Shown piece by piece: positions 47,348 to 55,506 of a stretch of 64,000 nucleotides of DNA. The notes beneath the pieces were generated by a model. The model saw nothing but the letters and a program-made list of their open reading frames with translations, made no database searches and was not told where the DNA came from. The stretch is from Pseudomonas peradeniyensis. GTDB taxonomy: Bacteria; Pseudomonadota; Gammaproteobacteria; Pseudomonadales; Pseudomonadaceae. How positions within the stretch are numbered: the stretch's first letter is position 1; the number at the start of each line of letters is the position of its first letter. A program made the position numbers and the translations under genes. Location: contig NZ_JABWRJ020000002.1 in the NCBI RefSeq assembly GCF_014268935.2, forward strand, positions 550,001-614,000. The letters are read 5' to 3'.

Positions 47348-48556
47348 TCAGATCAGGCTACCCAACTGGAAGATCGGCAAGTACATCGCCACGACAAGGC
47401 CCCCCACCAGCAGCCCGAGGATCAGCACGATGGCCGGCTCCAGCAGCGTGGTCAACTGCTCCAGCGCCTGGCTCACCTGCTCTTCGTAATGTAGCGCGGC
47501 CTTGTCCAGCATGGTGTCGAGGGTGCCGCTGGCCTCGCCGACCGCCACCAGCTGGCGCAGTAGCGGCGGGAACAGCCCGTCCGCCTCCATCGCCTGTTGC
47601 AGGCTCGCCCCATTGGCCACGCCCTGGCGCAACGCCAGGATCGCCCGCTCATGCAGGCAGTTGCCACTGACCGGCGCCACCGTTGCCAGCGCATCCAGCA
47701 ACGCCACGCCGGCTGTATAAGAAGTCGCCAGGCTGCGCGCAAACCGCGCCAACGCCGCCTGCCCGAGCAAGGTGCCGACCACCGGCACCCGCAGCCCCCA
47801 GCGCACCATCCACAGCCGCGCCGGCAGATGCCGCCGATAAACCTCCCGCCCTCCAACTCCCATCATAGTTATCAACAGCACCAGCCACCCCACGTGATTG
47901 CCCAGCCCTGTGGATAAATCGATCACCCACTGGGTGAACGCTGGCAGCGCCTTGTCGAAACTGGCGAACAGCCCCTGAAAGCGCGGCACCACCTCCAGCA
48001 GCAACAACGCCGCCACCCCGAGCCCGGTCAGCAGCAACAGCGCCGGATACAGCATCGCCTTGCGCACCTTCTGCCGCAGCGCCTGGCGCTTCTCCAACAT
48101 GCCCGCCATCTGCTCCAGTTGCTGATCCAGCGTGCCCGACTGCTCGCCCACCCGCACCAGGTTGCAGTACAGCGCATCGAACCACGCCGGGTGGCGCTGC
48201 AACGCCTCCGCCAGCCCCAACCCCGCCGCCACATCCTGCTTCAACCGCGCCAGCAACGCCGCCATGCCGCTGTCCACCGTGCTGCGCGCCATCACCTCGA
48301 ACGCCTGCAACAACGGCACCCCCGCCGTCAGCAAGGTCGCCAGCTGCCGGCTGAACCCCGGCGCATCCGCCTTGCCCGCCCGCTGCGGCCATCGCCACTG
48401 CAACCCACCCGCCAACCTCACCCGCGTGGCCCGAATGCCCTGGCGTTGCAGCCAGGCCTGCACGAACGCCGGGCTGCGCCCCGGTTGCTGGCCGTGTTGA
48501 CGAGCGCCGGTGGCATCGATGCCCTCCCAGGCGTAGAGGCGGGTAGACGGTGGCAT
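47348..48556 (-). CDS. pilC: Type IV pilus inner-membrane platform protein PilC
   Basis: 402 residues with two GspF domains: FSRQLATLLTAGVPLLQAFE and, later, FARSLATSYTAGVALLDALA, plus three membrane segments. AAGGA precedes the ATG at 48556. In P. aeruginosa pilB lies between pilA and pilC; here the region upstream of pilC goes straight to the divergent pilA, so the assembly ATPase is not encoded at this locus. Confidence 0.94.
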   Translation of the reverse strand: MPPSTRLYAWEGIDATGARQHGQQPGRSPAFVQAWLQRQGIRATRVRLAGGLQWRWPQRAGKADAPGFSRQLATLLTAGVPLLQAFEVMARSTVDSGMAALLARLKQDVAAGLGLAEALQRHPAWFDALYCNLVRVGEQSGTLDQQLEQMAGMLEKRQALRQKVRKAMLYPALLLLTGLGVAALLLLEVVPRFQGLFASFDKALPAFTQWVIDLSTGLGNHVGWLVLLITMMGVGGREVYRRHLPARLWMVRWGLRVPVVGTLLGQAALARFARSLATSYTAGVALLDALATVAPVSGNCLHERAILALRQGVANGASLQQAMEADGLFPPLLRQLVAVGEASGTLDTMLDKAALHYEEQVSQALEQLTTLLEPAIVLILGLLVGGLVVAMYLPIFQLGSLI

Positions 48557-48782
48557 GCGAAGGTCCTTTGCAGTGCGGCGACAAGCCCCGTAACAGCTTG
48601 CCGGGCCCGAGGGCGGGCGCGTTTCCATGACGCTCACTAGAGTAGTTCAGCGAAGATGACGCCCTGCCGTGCAGGGGTGACAAAAGGTGTCGGTTCAGGC
48701 CTACTGCGCGCCTGCCGGCCGGGGCGCCCGAAGTTGAACATGCGCCGACCGCGCCTCCATGTATTACGAAGGAAGACCGTTC

Positions 48783-49193
48783 ATGAAAGGGCAACGAGGT
48801 ATCACCCTGATCGAACTGATGATCGTCGTCGCGATCATCGGCATCCTGGCGACCATCGCCATCCCCATGTACACCAACCACCAGGCCCGGGCCAAAGCCG
48901 CGGCGGCGCTGCTGGAAATCTCCGCGCTGAAAACGCCGATGGACATCCGCCTGAACGAAGGCAAGGACGTGCCCGACGTCGCCAGCCTCGGCGGCCAGCC
49001 CGCCACCGCCCATTGCGCGATCACCGCCAGCGGCACGGCCGCCGACGGCACCGCCAGTATCGCTTGTACCCTGGCCGACGCACCGGCCAATGTGCTGGGC
49101 AAGACCGTGACCCTGGCCCGCACCCAGGCGGGGTGGAGCTGCGTGACCACGGTGGAGGAAGACCTCGCGCCAAATGGCTGCAAGGCGCCGTGA
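48783..49193 (+). CDS. pilA: Major type IV pilin PilA
   Basis: 136 residues, prepilin signal [20 protein letters not shown] with a six-residue leader, Gly at -1 and Glu at mature position 5. The C-terminal part has two cysteines (WSCVTT and NGCKAP) for the D-region disulfide. GAAGGAAG precedes ATG 48783 by 8 bases. Divergent from pilC, and 58 bases upstream of tRNA-Thr, the same pilA-tRNA-Thr link as in P. aeruginosa. Confidence 0.93.
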   Translation: MKGQRGITLIELMIVVAIIGILATIAIPMYTNHQARAKAAAALLEISALKTPMDIRLNEGKDVPDVASLGGQPATAHCAITASGTAADGTASIACTLADAPANVLGKTVTLARTQAGWSCVTTVEEDLAPNGCKAP

Positions 49194-49251
49194 AAGTGAG
49201 ATGAAACAGGGGTTTGCGTAACGGACACGGCAATGGTACGTTGCGCAACAC

Positions 49252-49327
49252 GCCGGTGTAGCTCAGTCGGTAGAGCAGCGCACTCGTAACGCGAAGGTCG
49301 CAGGTTCGATTCCTGTCTCCGGCACCA
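49252..49327 (+). tRNA. tRNA-Thr (anticodon CGT)
   Basis: 76 nt with acceptor GCCGGTG / CTCCGGC (one T-T mismatch), D arm TAGCTCAGTCGG, anticodon loop CTCGTAA, T arm CAGGTTCGATTCCTG and encoded CCA. It is the left border of the accessory island. Confidence 0.95.
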
Positions 49328-49520
49328 TTCCAAACCATCTGTTGCCCGTGTTCTATGGGCTTGTACGTTTAAAAGTAAGCCTTGAGTTTTTAACTGAAAC
49401 GATTAATTCAGTTTTACCATCCCTGACGGGTAGTGTCGTTTGGCTATCATTTGCTGGTTTTGTATGCCATTATGTTAATTATTTGCATATAAATAATAGG
49501 CATGCAGGGAAGGATACGCT

Positions 49521-50339
49521 TTGGCTAAGGTCCCAGAAAAGATAGTTAATAAATTTTCTGATTATATAAAGTTCTTGGAAGCGCTTCAAGGAGACCTTCC
49601 TGGTGTTCCATTATGGTACCGAGGAAGTAATAACAAAGGGCATAATCTTGTTCCTGGCTTATATCGACATCCGAAAAGTTCATCGAGTGAAGATATAAGT
49701 AAATTAGAGAGTGAGCTAATTTCCAGATTTAGACAGCGGAGCATGCCTTTCTCAGATAAGGTGCCCCAAGAACCTTGGGAAACTTTATTCTATATGCAGC
49801 ACTACCGGCTTCCAACAAGGCTATTGGATTGGTCGGAAAATCCTTTTATTGCGTTCTATTTTGCTGTTTCTAATTCGTCTTATGAAAAAGACGCTCAAGG
49901 AAATGTTGTCTATTTGAAAGATGCTGTAATTTGGGTTCTGAATCCGATTCAATGGAATCAACATGCTCTACGGCATGTATCATATGACGGAGGGATCCTC
50001 CTAACTATTGATGATGAAATGAGAGCTTATCAGCCTGAAGCATCAGTCGGGAAAATGAATAATCATCCTGTTGCTATTTATGGAGTCCATAATAGCCCAA
50101 GAATAGTAGCGCAACGAGGAGTCTTTACCGTTTCTGGGCAGATGGTTGAAGGACTGGATGTATTATATGATACCCATAAGTATCCTAGGGGTGTATTGCA
50201 CAAGATAGTTGTACCGAAAGAAAGCATAGCCGCTCTAAGAGACTCTCTATTTCTTTATGGTATTACAGAGTCTGTTGTTTACCCTGATTTAGATGGGTTG
50301 GCATTAGAGATCAAACGATTTTATAAGTTTGAGGTGTGA
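49521..50339 (+). CDS. FRG-domain protein
   Basis: 272 residues. The FRG-family hallmarks are clear: LWYRGSNNKGHNLVPGLYR (residues 31-49) and HYRLPTRLLDWSENPFIAFY (94-113). A TTG start at 49521 is used because AAGGA lies six bases upstream and no ATG fits. It is AT-rich compared with the core genes. The stop is three bases before the DUF262 gene, so both are one transcript. FRG-domain proteins are poorly characterised and often sit in accessory regions; the catalytic activity is not established. Candidate effector or regulator of a two-gene defence-type unit. Confidence 0.88.
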   Translation: MAKVPEKIVNKFSDYIKFLEALQGDLPGVPLWYRGSNNKGHNLVPGLYRHPKSSSSEDISKLESELISRFRQRSMPFSDKVPQEPWETLFYMQHYRLPTRLLDWSENPFIAFYFAVSNSSYEKDAQGNVVYLKDAVIWVLNPIQWNQHALRHVSYDGGILLTIDDEMRAYQPEASVGKMNNHPVAIYGVHNSPRIVAQRGVFTVSGQMVEGLDVLYDTHKYPRGVLHKIVVPKESIAALRDSLFLYGITESVVYPDLDGLALEIKRFYKFEV

Positions 50340-50342
50340 CTT

Positions 50343-51443
50343 ATGTCTCGAGAGATATTTGATATTAGAACAATGGATGCCAAACCTTTAACTTGGTGGC
50401 GATCCCGGCGTAATAAGATTGATATGGCACCACCTTATCAAAGGAAGGGGCGTCTCTGGTCTCAAACCGATAAAGGATATTTAATTGACTCTATTTTGAA
50501 TGGTTTCGATATACCGAAGTTGTATATGGCGGACTTTACTGTTAGTGAGATATCTAAGCTTAACTCTAGTAGACTGCCGTATGCAATTATTGATGGGAAG
50601 CAGCGCTTTGAAGCAATATTTGACTTCTTTGACGGGAAGGTTGTCTTGAATGAGGATTTCATTTTCAAGGCAGATCCTAGTCTAAAGTTGGGTGGGCTTA
50701 GTTATAAAGATTTGGTTGCAAATCACTATGAGGTTGCTGAGCTTTTTGAAACATTCAATTTGACAATTATGGGTGTTCATGCCGCAAGCGAAGAGCCGAT
50801 TAATGAGCTTTTTGTAAGGCTGAATAGAAGCAAACCATTGGCAGGTGCTGAGATACGTAACGCGATGTCTGGGCCTGTGCCTGAAATTATTAGAAGGGTT
50901 AGTGAGCACGAGTTTTTTACGGAGTGTATAGCTTTTTCCGTAAAACGAGGAGCTGAGCTAAATACCGCAGCTAAAATTTTGCAATTTGAGTATGCTGAGA
51001 AACCTGTAGATACTAAAAAGCGGGTTCTCGATGAGTTTGTAGGTAAAATTGAAAGTGAACAAGATAAAAAACTTTTGGAGTTGGCTACTCGCAGAGTGAA
51101 CGAAACACTAGATGTCATGTCGGAAGTGTTTTTACCTCGTGATAAATTGCTATCTAGTGCGGGTATTGTGCCGGTGTATTACTGGCTGTGCAGGATGCAG
51201 AACACAGATAGCCATCACCTTGTGCGTGAGTTCTTGGTTGATTTTGAGTCTAAAAGAAAAATTAATCGCTCTGAGATGTCATCTATAGGTTCTGGGCTTG
51301 AGAGTTTGTCTAGTGAGGAGTCGTCCCGTTTTGTTATGTATGATAATTTGAATCGTAGCACTAATGATTTAGGTAGTCATATGGGGCGCTTTAAAATTCT
51401 TAATGAAGCTTTTGAGTTGTGGAAAAAAGTGCAGGGATATTGA
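50343..51443 (+). CDS. DUF262-domain protein (GmrS-like N-terminal domain)
   Basis: 366 residues. Motifs of DUF262: PPYQRKGRLWSQTDKGYLID (residues 30-49), IIDGKQRFEAIFDFF (82-96; DGKQR for the usual DGQQR) and LFVRLNRSKPLAGAEIRNA (156-174). DUF262 is related to the ParB/Srx fold and occurs in GmrSD and SspE-like restriction proteins as an NTPase/sensor part. No DUF1524 HNH nuclease domain follows, so cutting activity would have to come from elsewhere. Three bases after the FRG gene; AT-rich. Confidence 0.88.
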   Translation: MSREIFDIRTMDAKPLTWWRSRRNKIDMAPPYQRKGRLWSQTDKGYLIDSILNGFDIPKLYMADFTVSEISKLNSSRLPYAIIDGKQRFEAIFDFFDGKVVLNEDFIFKADPSLKLGGLSYKDLVANHYEVAELFETFNLTIMGVHAASEEPINELFVRLNRSKPLAGAEIRNAMSGPVPEIIRRVSEHEFFTECIAFSVKRGAELNTAAKILQFEYAEKPVDTKKRVLDEFVGKIESEQDKKLLELATRRVNETLDVMSEVFLPRDKLLSSAGIVPVYYWLCRMQNTDSHHLVREFLVDFESKRKINRSEMSSIGSGLESLSSEESSRFVMYDNLNRSTNDLGSHMGRFKILNEAFELWKKVQGY

Positions 51444-51849
51444 GGTTTAATACTTTGGTGGCGTTTGTTTGAGTCTTGTTTCAGGCTGGTAGTTGAATCT
51501 GCGCGGCCTGATATAAGAGTTCGTGGTAAGTGTATGGAGTTAATGGCTAGATTGTAAGTTTTGTTGGTTGGTTTTTAATGGATACAGAGCTCACCTCGTC
51601 AGAAAGGTCAAATGGTTTCTGAAATGGGGTGATTCGGAAATTGGTAGATTTATTTTTCTGCTTGGTAAAAATTTTACTTTTCTTTTTTTTATGGCAATGC
51701 TTTTCAGTTTTTATAAGATTGGCTGACTCTTCTGTTTCTAGGTTAATCTTTATTAGGTTTGGTGAGCTTCTGTTGAGGCTTCTAGAGAGCTATAGAGTTT
51801 TTATTAGTATCAAATTTTGTAGATTTTGATTGGTTGGGCGTGCTTGGAT
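51444..51849. other. Gap after the DUF262 gene with a possible small membrane ORF
   Basis: 406 AT-rich bases. A 66-codon frame from a GTG at 51629 to 51829 encodes a very hydrophobic, Phe/Leu-rich peptide (LFFCLVKILLFFFLWQCFSV) that could be a small membrane protein, but start signals are poor. Nothing else is seen. Confidence 0.4.
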
Positions 51850-52416
51850 TTAGCCAACTGGAATATATTTAACTACTTTAAACATGGTTATCATGTGGCT
51901 GGCTTTTAGAAAGGCGGAGGACACAAAGATATAGGCGGCGAGCACTAAGGCACACGTAAACCATTGTAGATAATTTCCTGCTCTTCTATGCCAGGAAAGT
52001 CGCTCGGCGAAGAAGTACTGAGAAAGATATCTGGTAGCTGTAGCCGCTCCTGTAAGCAAGATGGCAATACTCAGATAAGCCAATGTGACGCCAAGCGCTT
52101 CAAGCCCTTCGGCTTTTAAACCTGACCAAGCTGAGCTTGCAAATGCTAAAAGAGCTGCAGCAGAGCCGCCAGAAATTAAAAGGCATGTTTTCAAGGCATT
52201 ACCACCTGCCTCAACCCCGGAGCGGACCATCTCCACGTTCCACTGATGGGTATGCTCTTCCGTCTGCAGATGCTGTTCTGGAGTATCAAAATGCCCAGAA
52301 TTTTTGAGATGTTCGAGGTAGCTTTCGAGCGAATCGATGGTGACTGAAGTATCGCCCAGATTTTTACGCTCGATGAGTGCCCTTTTGATAAGTTCTATCG
52401 TTTGATGACTATTCAT
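51850..52416 (-). CDS. Hypothetical membrane protein of the island
   Basis: 188 residues. An N-terminal soluble helical part (MNSHQTIELIKRALIERKNL) contains a His-rich turn (EEHTHQW); three hydrophobic segments follow (LLISGGSAAALLAFASS, VTLAYLSIAILLTGAAT, LQWFTCALVLAAYIFVSS). I do not recognise a family. It is convergent with the FRG-DUF262 pair. The start at 52416 is favoured over the longer frame to 52461 because the extension overlaps the duplicated gene fragment. Confidence 0.65.
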   Translation of the reverse strand: MNSHQTIELIKRALIERKNLGDTSVTIDSLESYLEHLKNSGHFDTPEQHLQTEEHTHQWNVEMVRSGVEAGGNALKTCLLISGGSAAALLAFASSAWSGLKAEGLEALGVTLAYLSIAILLTGAATATRYLSQYFFAERLSWHRRAGNYLQWFTCALVLAAYIFVSSAFLKASHMITMFKVVKYIPVG

Positions 52417-52463
52417 GGAGTCATGCTCATATGGCTGAGCTATCCATGATAGCAGTACCATTA

Positions 52464-52556
52464 GGCGATCCGGCGATCCGCATCATCAGCCGGTTGGCCA
52501 GCGAGCAGTTCGGCAAGCTGGAGGCAATGAACGAAGAGTTTGTTTCTAGAGACTGA
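52464..52556 (+). pseudogene. Truncated duplicate of the 3' end of the gene at 57543
   Basis: The stretch encodes AIRIISRLASEQFGKLEAMN then a short tail and stop, almost the same as the last 30 codons of the 57543-57773 gene (LASEQFGKLEAMKEE). No upstream part is present. It is a fragment marking a recombination or insertion boundary 5.2 kb from the full copy. Confidence 0.8.
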
Positions 52557-53254
52557 TGCCTCGCATCATCGGGGCCTCTTCGCGGCCCTATTGTGTGGCG
52601 TGCCCTGATCGGACGCCGCATGACCTGTCGCCGAAAAATAAATCCGTCCCCATTTTCTTCCGTCCCCATTTTCTTCCCCATTTTCTCCATTCGCAATGCA
52701 AAATCTGACGAAAAAAAGCGCGTTTACAAGGCTGTCCTGATTGAAGCCACCAAGCGACAGAACGAAATCATGGTTGCAGTCCAAGAAAAGAACGTGTGAT
52801 TAAAGGTTTTTTACACGAAAACCGGCTGAAAGTCGGGCTTTTCTTTGGGTAAAGTTAAGGGTAATCCTTGAGACTGGCTGTGATGCTGGTTGCATAAATG
52901 GAGCTTGAGCTGAAACCATTCAGTCATATGCTTCTGCTGCTCCGTCAGAAAATACGTGATTTTCTGTGTATCGATAGGGTCAGAGACACAATATAGGCCC
53001 TATGGGCTCTTAGTATTGAGCTGTAAATAATACAATAGAAATATTTCATAAGTATTGAGCTTGTCAGTGGCGGCCAAGGTTGCTTGACAAAGCCCTGATA
53101 TTCGAGCTAATTATCTTTGACTGGTTCGACGATTTTGCGGAATATTGTTCCTGTGGCAATTTAAATCCTTGGGCTCGTTGAGCTTTTAGATGTAGGCGGC
53201 TTATCTGATTTTAGAAATTCTATCTGATAATCAAGACGATAAAGGGAGTCGATA
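52557..53254. other. Gene-poor region with a repeat motif
   Basis: About 700 bases. The motif GAAAAATAAATCCGTCCCC occurs at 52633, followed by tandem CCGTCCCCATTTTCTTC units to about 52690. A 68-codon frame at 52593-52799 runs through the repeat; only its last part looks protein-like (KAVLIEATKRQNEIMVAVQE), possibly a remnant. A small hairpin (ACCGGCTGAAAGTCGGGCTTTTCTTT) at about 52820 may be a terminator. The rest shows no gene. Confidence 0.5.
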
Positions 53255-53383
53255 ATGAGTATTAAACCTGGCCCTAAAAGAACTAACGAGGACGGTACCC
53301 CTGACAAGAGGCAGAGAGTTACCCCAGAGAAACAGAAAGATCATCCGGATCTGAAACCCCATAAACATAAAAAAGGGGAATGA
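53255..53383 (+). CDS. Hypothetical 42-residue charged protein
   Basis: A short frame starting MSIKPGPKRTNEDGTPDKRQ and ending KKGE, rich in Lys, Pro, Asp and His, without hydrophobic segments. AAAGGGAG lies seven bases before the ATG, a good ribosome-binding site. Probably a small, disordered, basic protein. No family is recognised. The next repeat element starts ten bases after the stop. Confidence 0.45.
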   Translation: MSIKPGPKRTNEDGTPDKRQRVTPEKQKDHPDLKPHKHKKGE

Positions 53384-53392
53384 TATCGAAAC

Positions 53393-53470
53393 AAAAAAGA
53401 GGGGTGGATTTATTTTCGAGGTTTCTGCTGAAAAATAAATCCGTCCCCTTTTTTCTGGTCCCCTTTTTTT
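53393..53470. repeat. Inverted repeat with AAATAAATCCGTCCCC core
   Basis: AAAAAAGAGGGGTGGATTTA (arm 53393-53417) pairs with its near-inverse ending GTCCCCTTTTTT (53430-53454); 12 bases form the loop, and a partial GGTCCCCTTTTTTT follows. Related copies are at 52633 and, degenerate, at 54972-55036. The metallopeptidase gene lies between this copy and the last. Confidence 0.75.
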
Positions 53471-53536
53471 CGCCATTTTCCCCTTCGTAAGAATCGGTGG
53501 AGTGGGTGAATTTAAAAGTTTTAATGGTAATTTGTT

Positions 53537-54880
53537 ATGTCAATTACTAGCTCTCGCAATGTCTATGATTTATTGATTGAGCACTTCGGTCTTGATCCTT
53601 CCTTGTATGAATTTCAGTTTGAAATAGTTCAGCGAAAAAATAACCCATCAAAATTTGATGTGGTAAGGAAGGAGTATGAGTCAAACCTCGTCAGTCACCC
53701 TAAGCGGGCGGATATTGTAAAAAAATTATATGTCGGGGATCAGTTTATAGCTCATTTAACTGGTTGCTATCTCAAGTCCGAGATTGAGGGGTTGTCAGAA
53801 AATGGGAAATTCTTTTACCCAATATGTACTCGCGAAGAAATAGCGCGAATAGAAGATGTGGCAAATGTTGATGATTACCTTCTCAAGCTTCGTGCGGAAG
53901 CTGTAGTTGATGATCCGCGGCTCGCGAGAACTTTTTTGAAGCGCCGGGACTCTGCGTCAAGTAGCTGGTCTTTGACCTCGTACTATGACTCATATGATTT
54001 TGAAGAGTATATCGGTTACCTTTCGGAGGAGCACGCGAGTGAGTGCAGAAATATATCATATGGTTACATGCTTTCAAGGGAGCCGCATGGTGCCTGCATA
54101 AAAACTAACTTTGGTAAAGTGGTTGTCCTCTCTGAGGCACTTAGACATTTCTTGTTCTACATGAATGCTTATTTTAAAGGCCGATTAGAAGGGTTGGACA
54201 AAAAAGATACCCAAGCTTGCCTTTTAATTGCCTGTAGGACCATGCTTTTAACCGAGTCTCAAGATTTTGATTTGGATCCGAGAGGTGAGCTCCCTCCGGA
54301 GGTCAAGAATTACTGCAACATTTTAGTTGAAGACCAAGTGCAGTTCGTCATTGGGCATGAGTTCGCGCACGCATTGTTAGGCCACTTTGGCAGTGCAGCC
54401 AATTTAGCAAATCATCCAGAGTTCTTCTCTGTAAGCCGCAGCGGGCGCCAGGAGAAATTCTACACCCCGAGGCAGCATCAGGAGTTTGAGGCGGATGCTG
54501 GATCAATCTTGCATGCCAACTATTCAGATCAGGGGTGCTCATCTATCTTGAATGCGGCTGTGCTGTTCTTTCTTTACCTAGACTTATTCTACGCTGTTTC
54601 AGATTACATAAATCCGCCTTTTAATCCTTCTAGTACGCATCCAGATCCCATTGATAGGATCAAAGCTCTCCGGAAAACGGTGCTAGAGGCTCGGACGGCA
54701 GATATGTCTACCTTGTATTCTGATCAGGATGTCGAGGATTGGATAGAGTGGGTTTCGAACGTTAAGGATTTTCTTGTGAGCGAAGTTCTTCCATTCGAAA
54801 TTGAAGAGTTTGAGAGGTACGGGTCAGTCTATCTACCATCGTATCGTACGGAAGTTTTGTTTGATCGGTTCGATTTTTGA
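53537..54880 (+). CDS. Zincin metallopeptidase of unknown family
   Basis: 447 residues, soluble. HEFAHALLGHFG at 274-285 supplies an HExxH zinc site and HQEFEAD at 314-320 a likely third ligand (M48-like ExxxD context). The long N-terminal part (1-260) has no motif I recognise. HExxH plus a distant EFEAD recalls M48 and also Lit-like phage-exclusion peptidases, but I cannot decide. No signal peptide, so it acts inside the cell. AT-rich, flanked by inverted repeats, within the accessory island. A hairpin at 54891-54924 follows. Confidence 0.75.
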   Translation: MSITSSRNVYDLLIEHFGLDPSLYEFQFEIVQRKNNPSKFDVVRKEYESNLVSHPKRADIVKKLYVGDQFIAHLTGCYLKSEIEGLSENGKFFYPICTREEIARIEDVANVDDYLLKLRAEAVVDDPRLARTFLKRRDSASSSWSLTSYYDSYDFEEYIGYLSEEHASECRNISYGYMLSREPHGACIKTNFGKVVVLSEALRHFLFYMNAYFKGRLEGLDKKDTQACLLIACRTMLLTESQDFDLDPRGELPPEVKNYCNILVEDQVQFVIGHEFAHALLGHFGSAANLANHPEFFSVSRSGRQEKFYTPRQHQEFEADAGSILHANYSDQGCSSILNAAVLFFLYLDLFYAVSDYINPPFNPSSTHPDPIDRIKALRKTVLEARTADMSTLYSDQDVEDWIEWVSNVKDFLVSEVLPFEIEEFERYGSVYLPSYRTEVLFDRFDF

Positions 54881-54890
54881 TCATGATTGG

Positions 54891-54924
54891 CCTTGGGTGC
54901 TGAGTCATGGTTCAGCACCCAAGG
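54891..54924 (+). terminator. Hairpin after the metallopeptidase gene
   Basis: CCTTGGGTGCTGA and TCAGCACCCAAGG form a perfect 13-base-pair stem with loop GTCATGGT, eleven bases after the stop. No T run follows, so it may act as an mRNA end or a simple inverted repeat. Confidence 0.5.
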
Positions 54925-54971
54925 TCTACGTTGTCTTTAATTTCTATGTTGGAGTTTCTTGCCACTGTAGC

Positions 54972-55036
54972 AAAAAGGGGATTGATCTATTTCCGACTAA
55001 TTTATTTTTCACCGAGAATAAAGCCGTCCGCTTTTT
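54972..55036. repeat. Degenerate copy of the AAATAAATCCGTCCCC inverted repeat
   Basis: AAAAAGGGGATTGATCTATT on the left and AATAAAGCCGTCCGCTTTTT on the right are diverged arms of the element intact at 53393-53454. It lies about 90 bases after the metallopeptidase stop. Confidence 0.55.
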
Positions 55037-55230
55037 CGTGTCTTTTCGTGAGGTAGATGATGACGGTTACCCTGTCCCCGAAGTCGATTAACCTTGTTCA
55101 GTAGCTGCCGTATTGATTGCTACTTTGGTAATTATTGCCATCTGAGTGAGTGCTACTGTTATAGGAGGTCCCGCCTATCGACAGTGCTGGCTAGGTTCCA
55201 GTTCTCTCTTCCTGCACATTGGTGGTTTTG

Positions 55231-55457
55231 CTGTGAGCTACTCCGATCCGGTAGATTGGGTCACTTGGCTAGAGCGGTTCAGTCCGCTTGTGGCCGAGAG
55301 CAGCCGCTACGGAGAAATGGCATTGTTCCGCATGGCGTTTTATGCACGTATGACGGCTTTACGGTTCCTTTCGGGGAAGTGGAAGGTGGGGGCGCTGAGC
55401 CGCGATCTCGAAAACCGCGGGAGGCTGCCTAGTCCACCGTTGGATATTCTGTCGTAG
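55231..55457 (+). CDS. Possible hypothetical protein or gene remnant
   Basis: 75 residues from a GTG at 55231 (an earlier in-frame GTG at 55146 gives 103). The part DPVDWVTWLERFSPLVAESS and MALFRMAFYARMTALRFLSG has regular amphipathic helices and higher GC than the genes around it, so it looks protein-coding, but start signals are weak. It may be the surviving end of a longer gene. No family recognised. Confidence 0.35.
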
Positions 55458-55506
55458 CTAGTTTGGTTGAAAACTGGCTCAGGGCACTCGCACCCAGGGG
55501 ATTGGG

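Noticed and set aside
49342..49545. 67-codon frame from a TTG just after tRNA-Thr
   Set aside because: No ribosome-binding site, overlaps the FRG start by 25 bases, no recognised protein.
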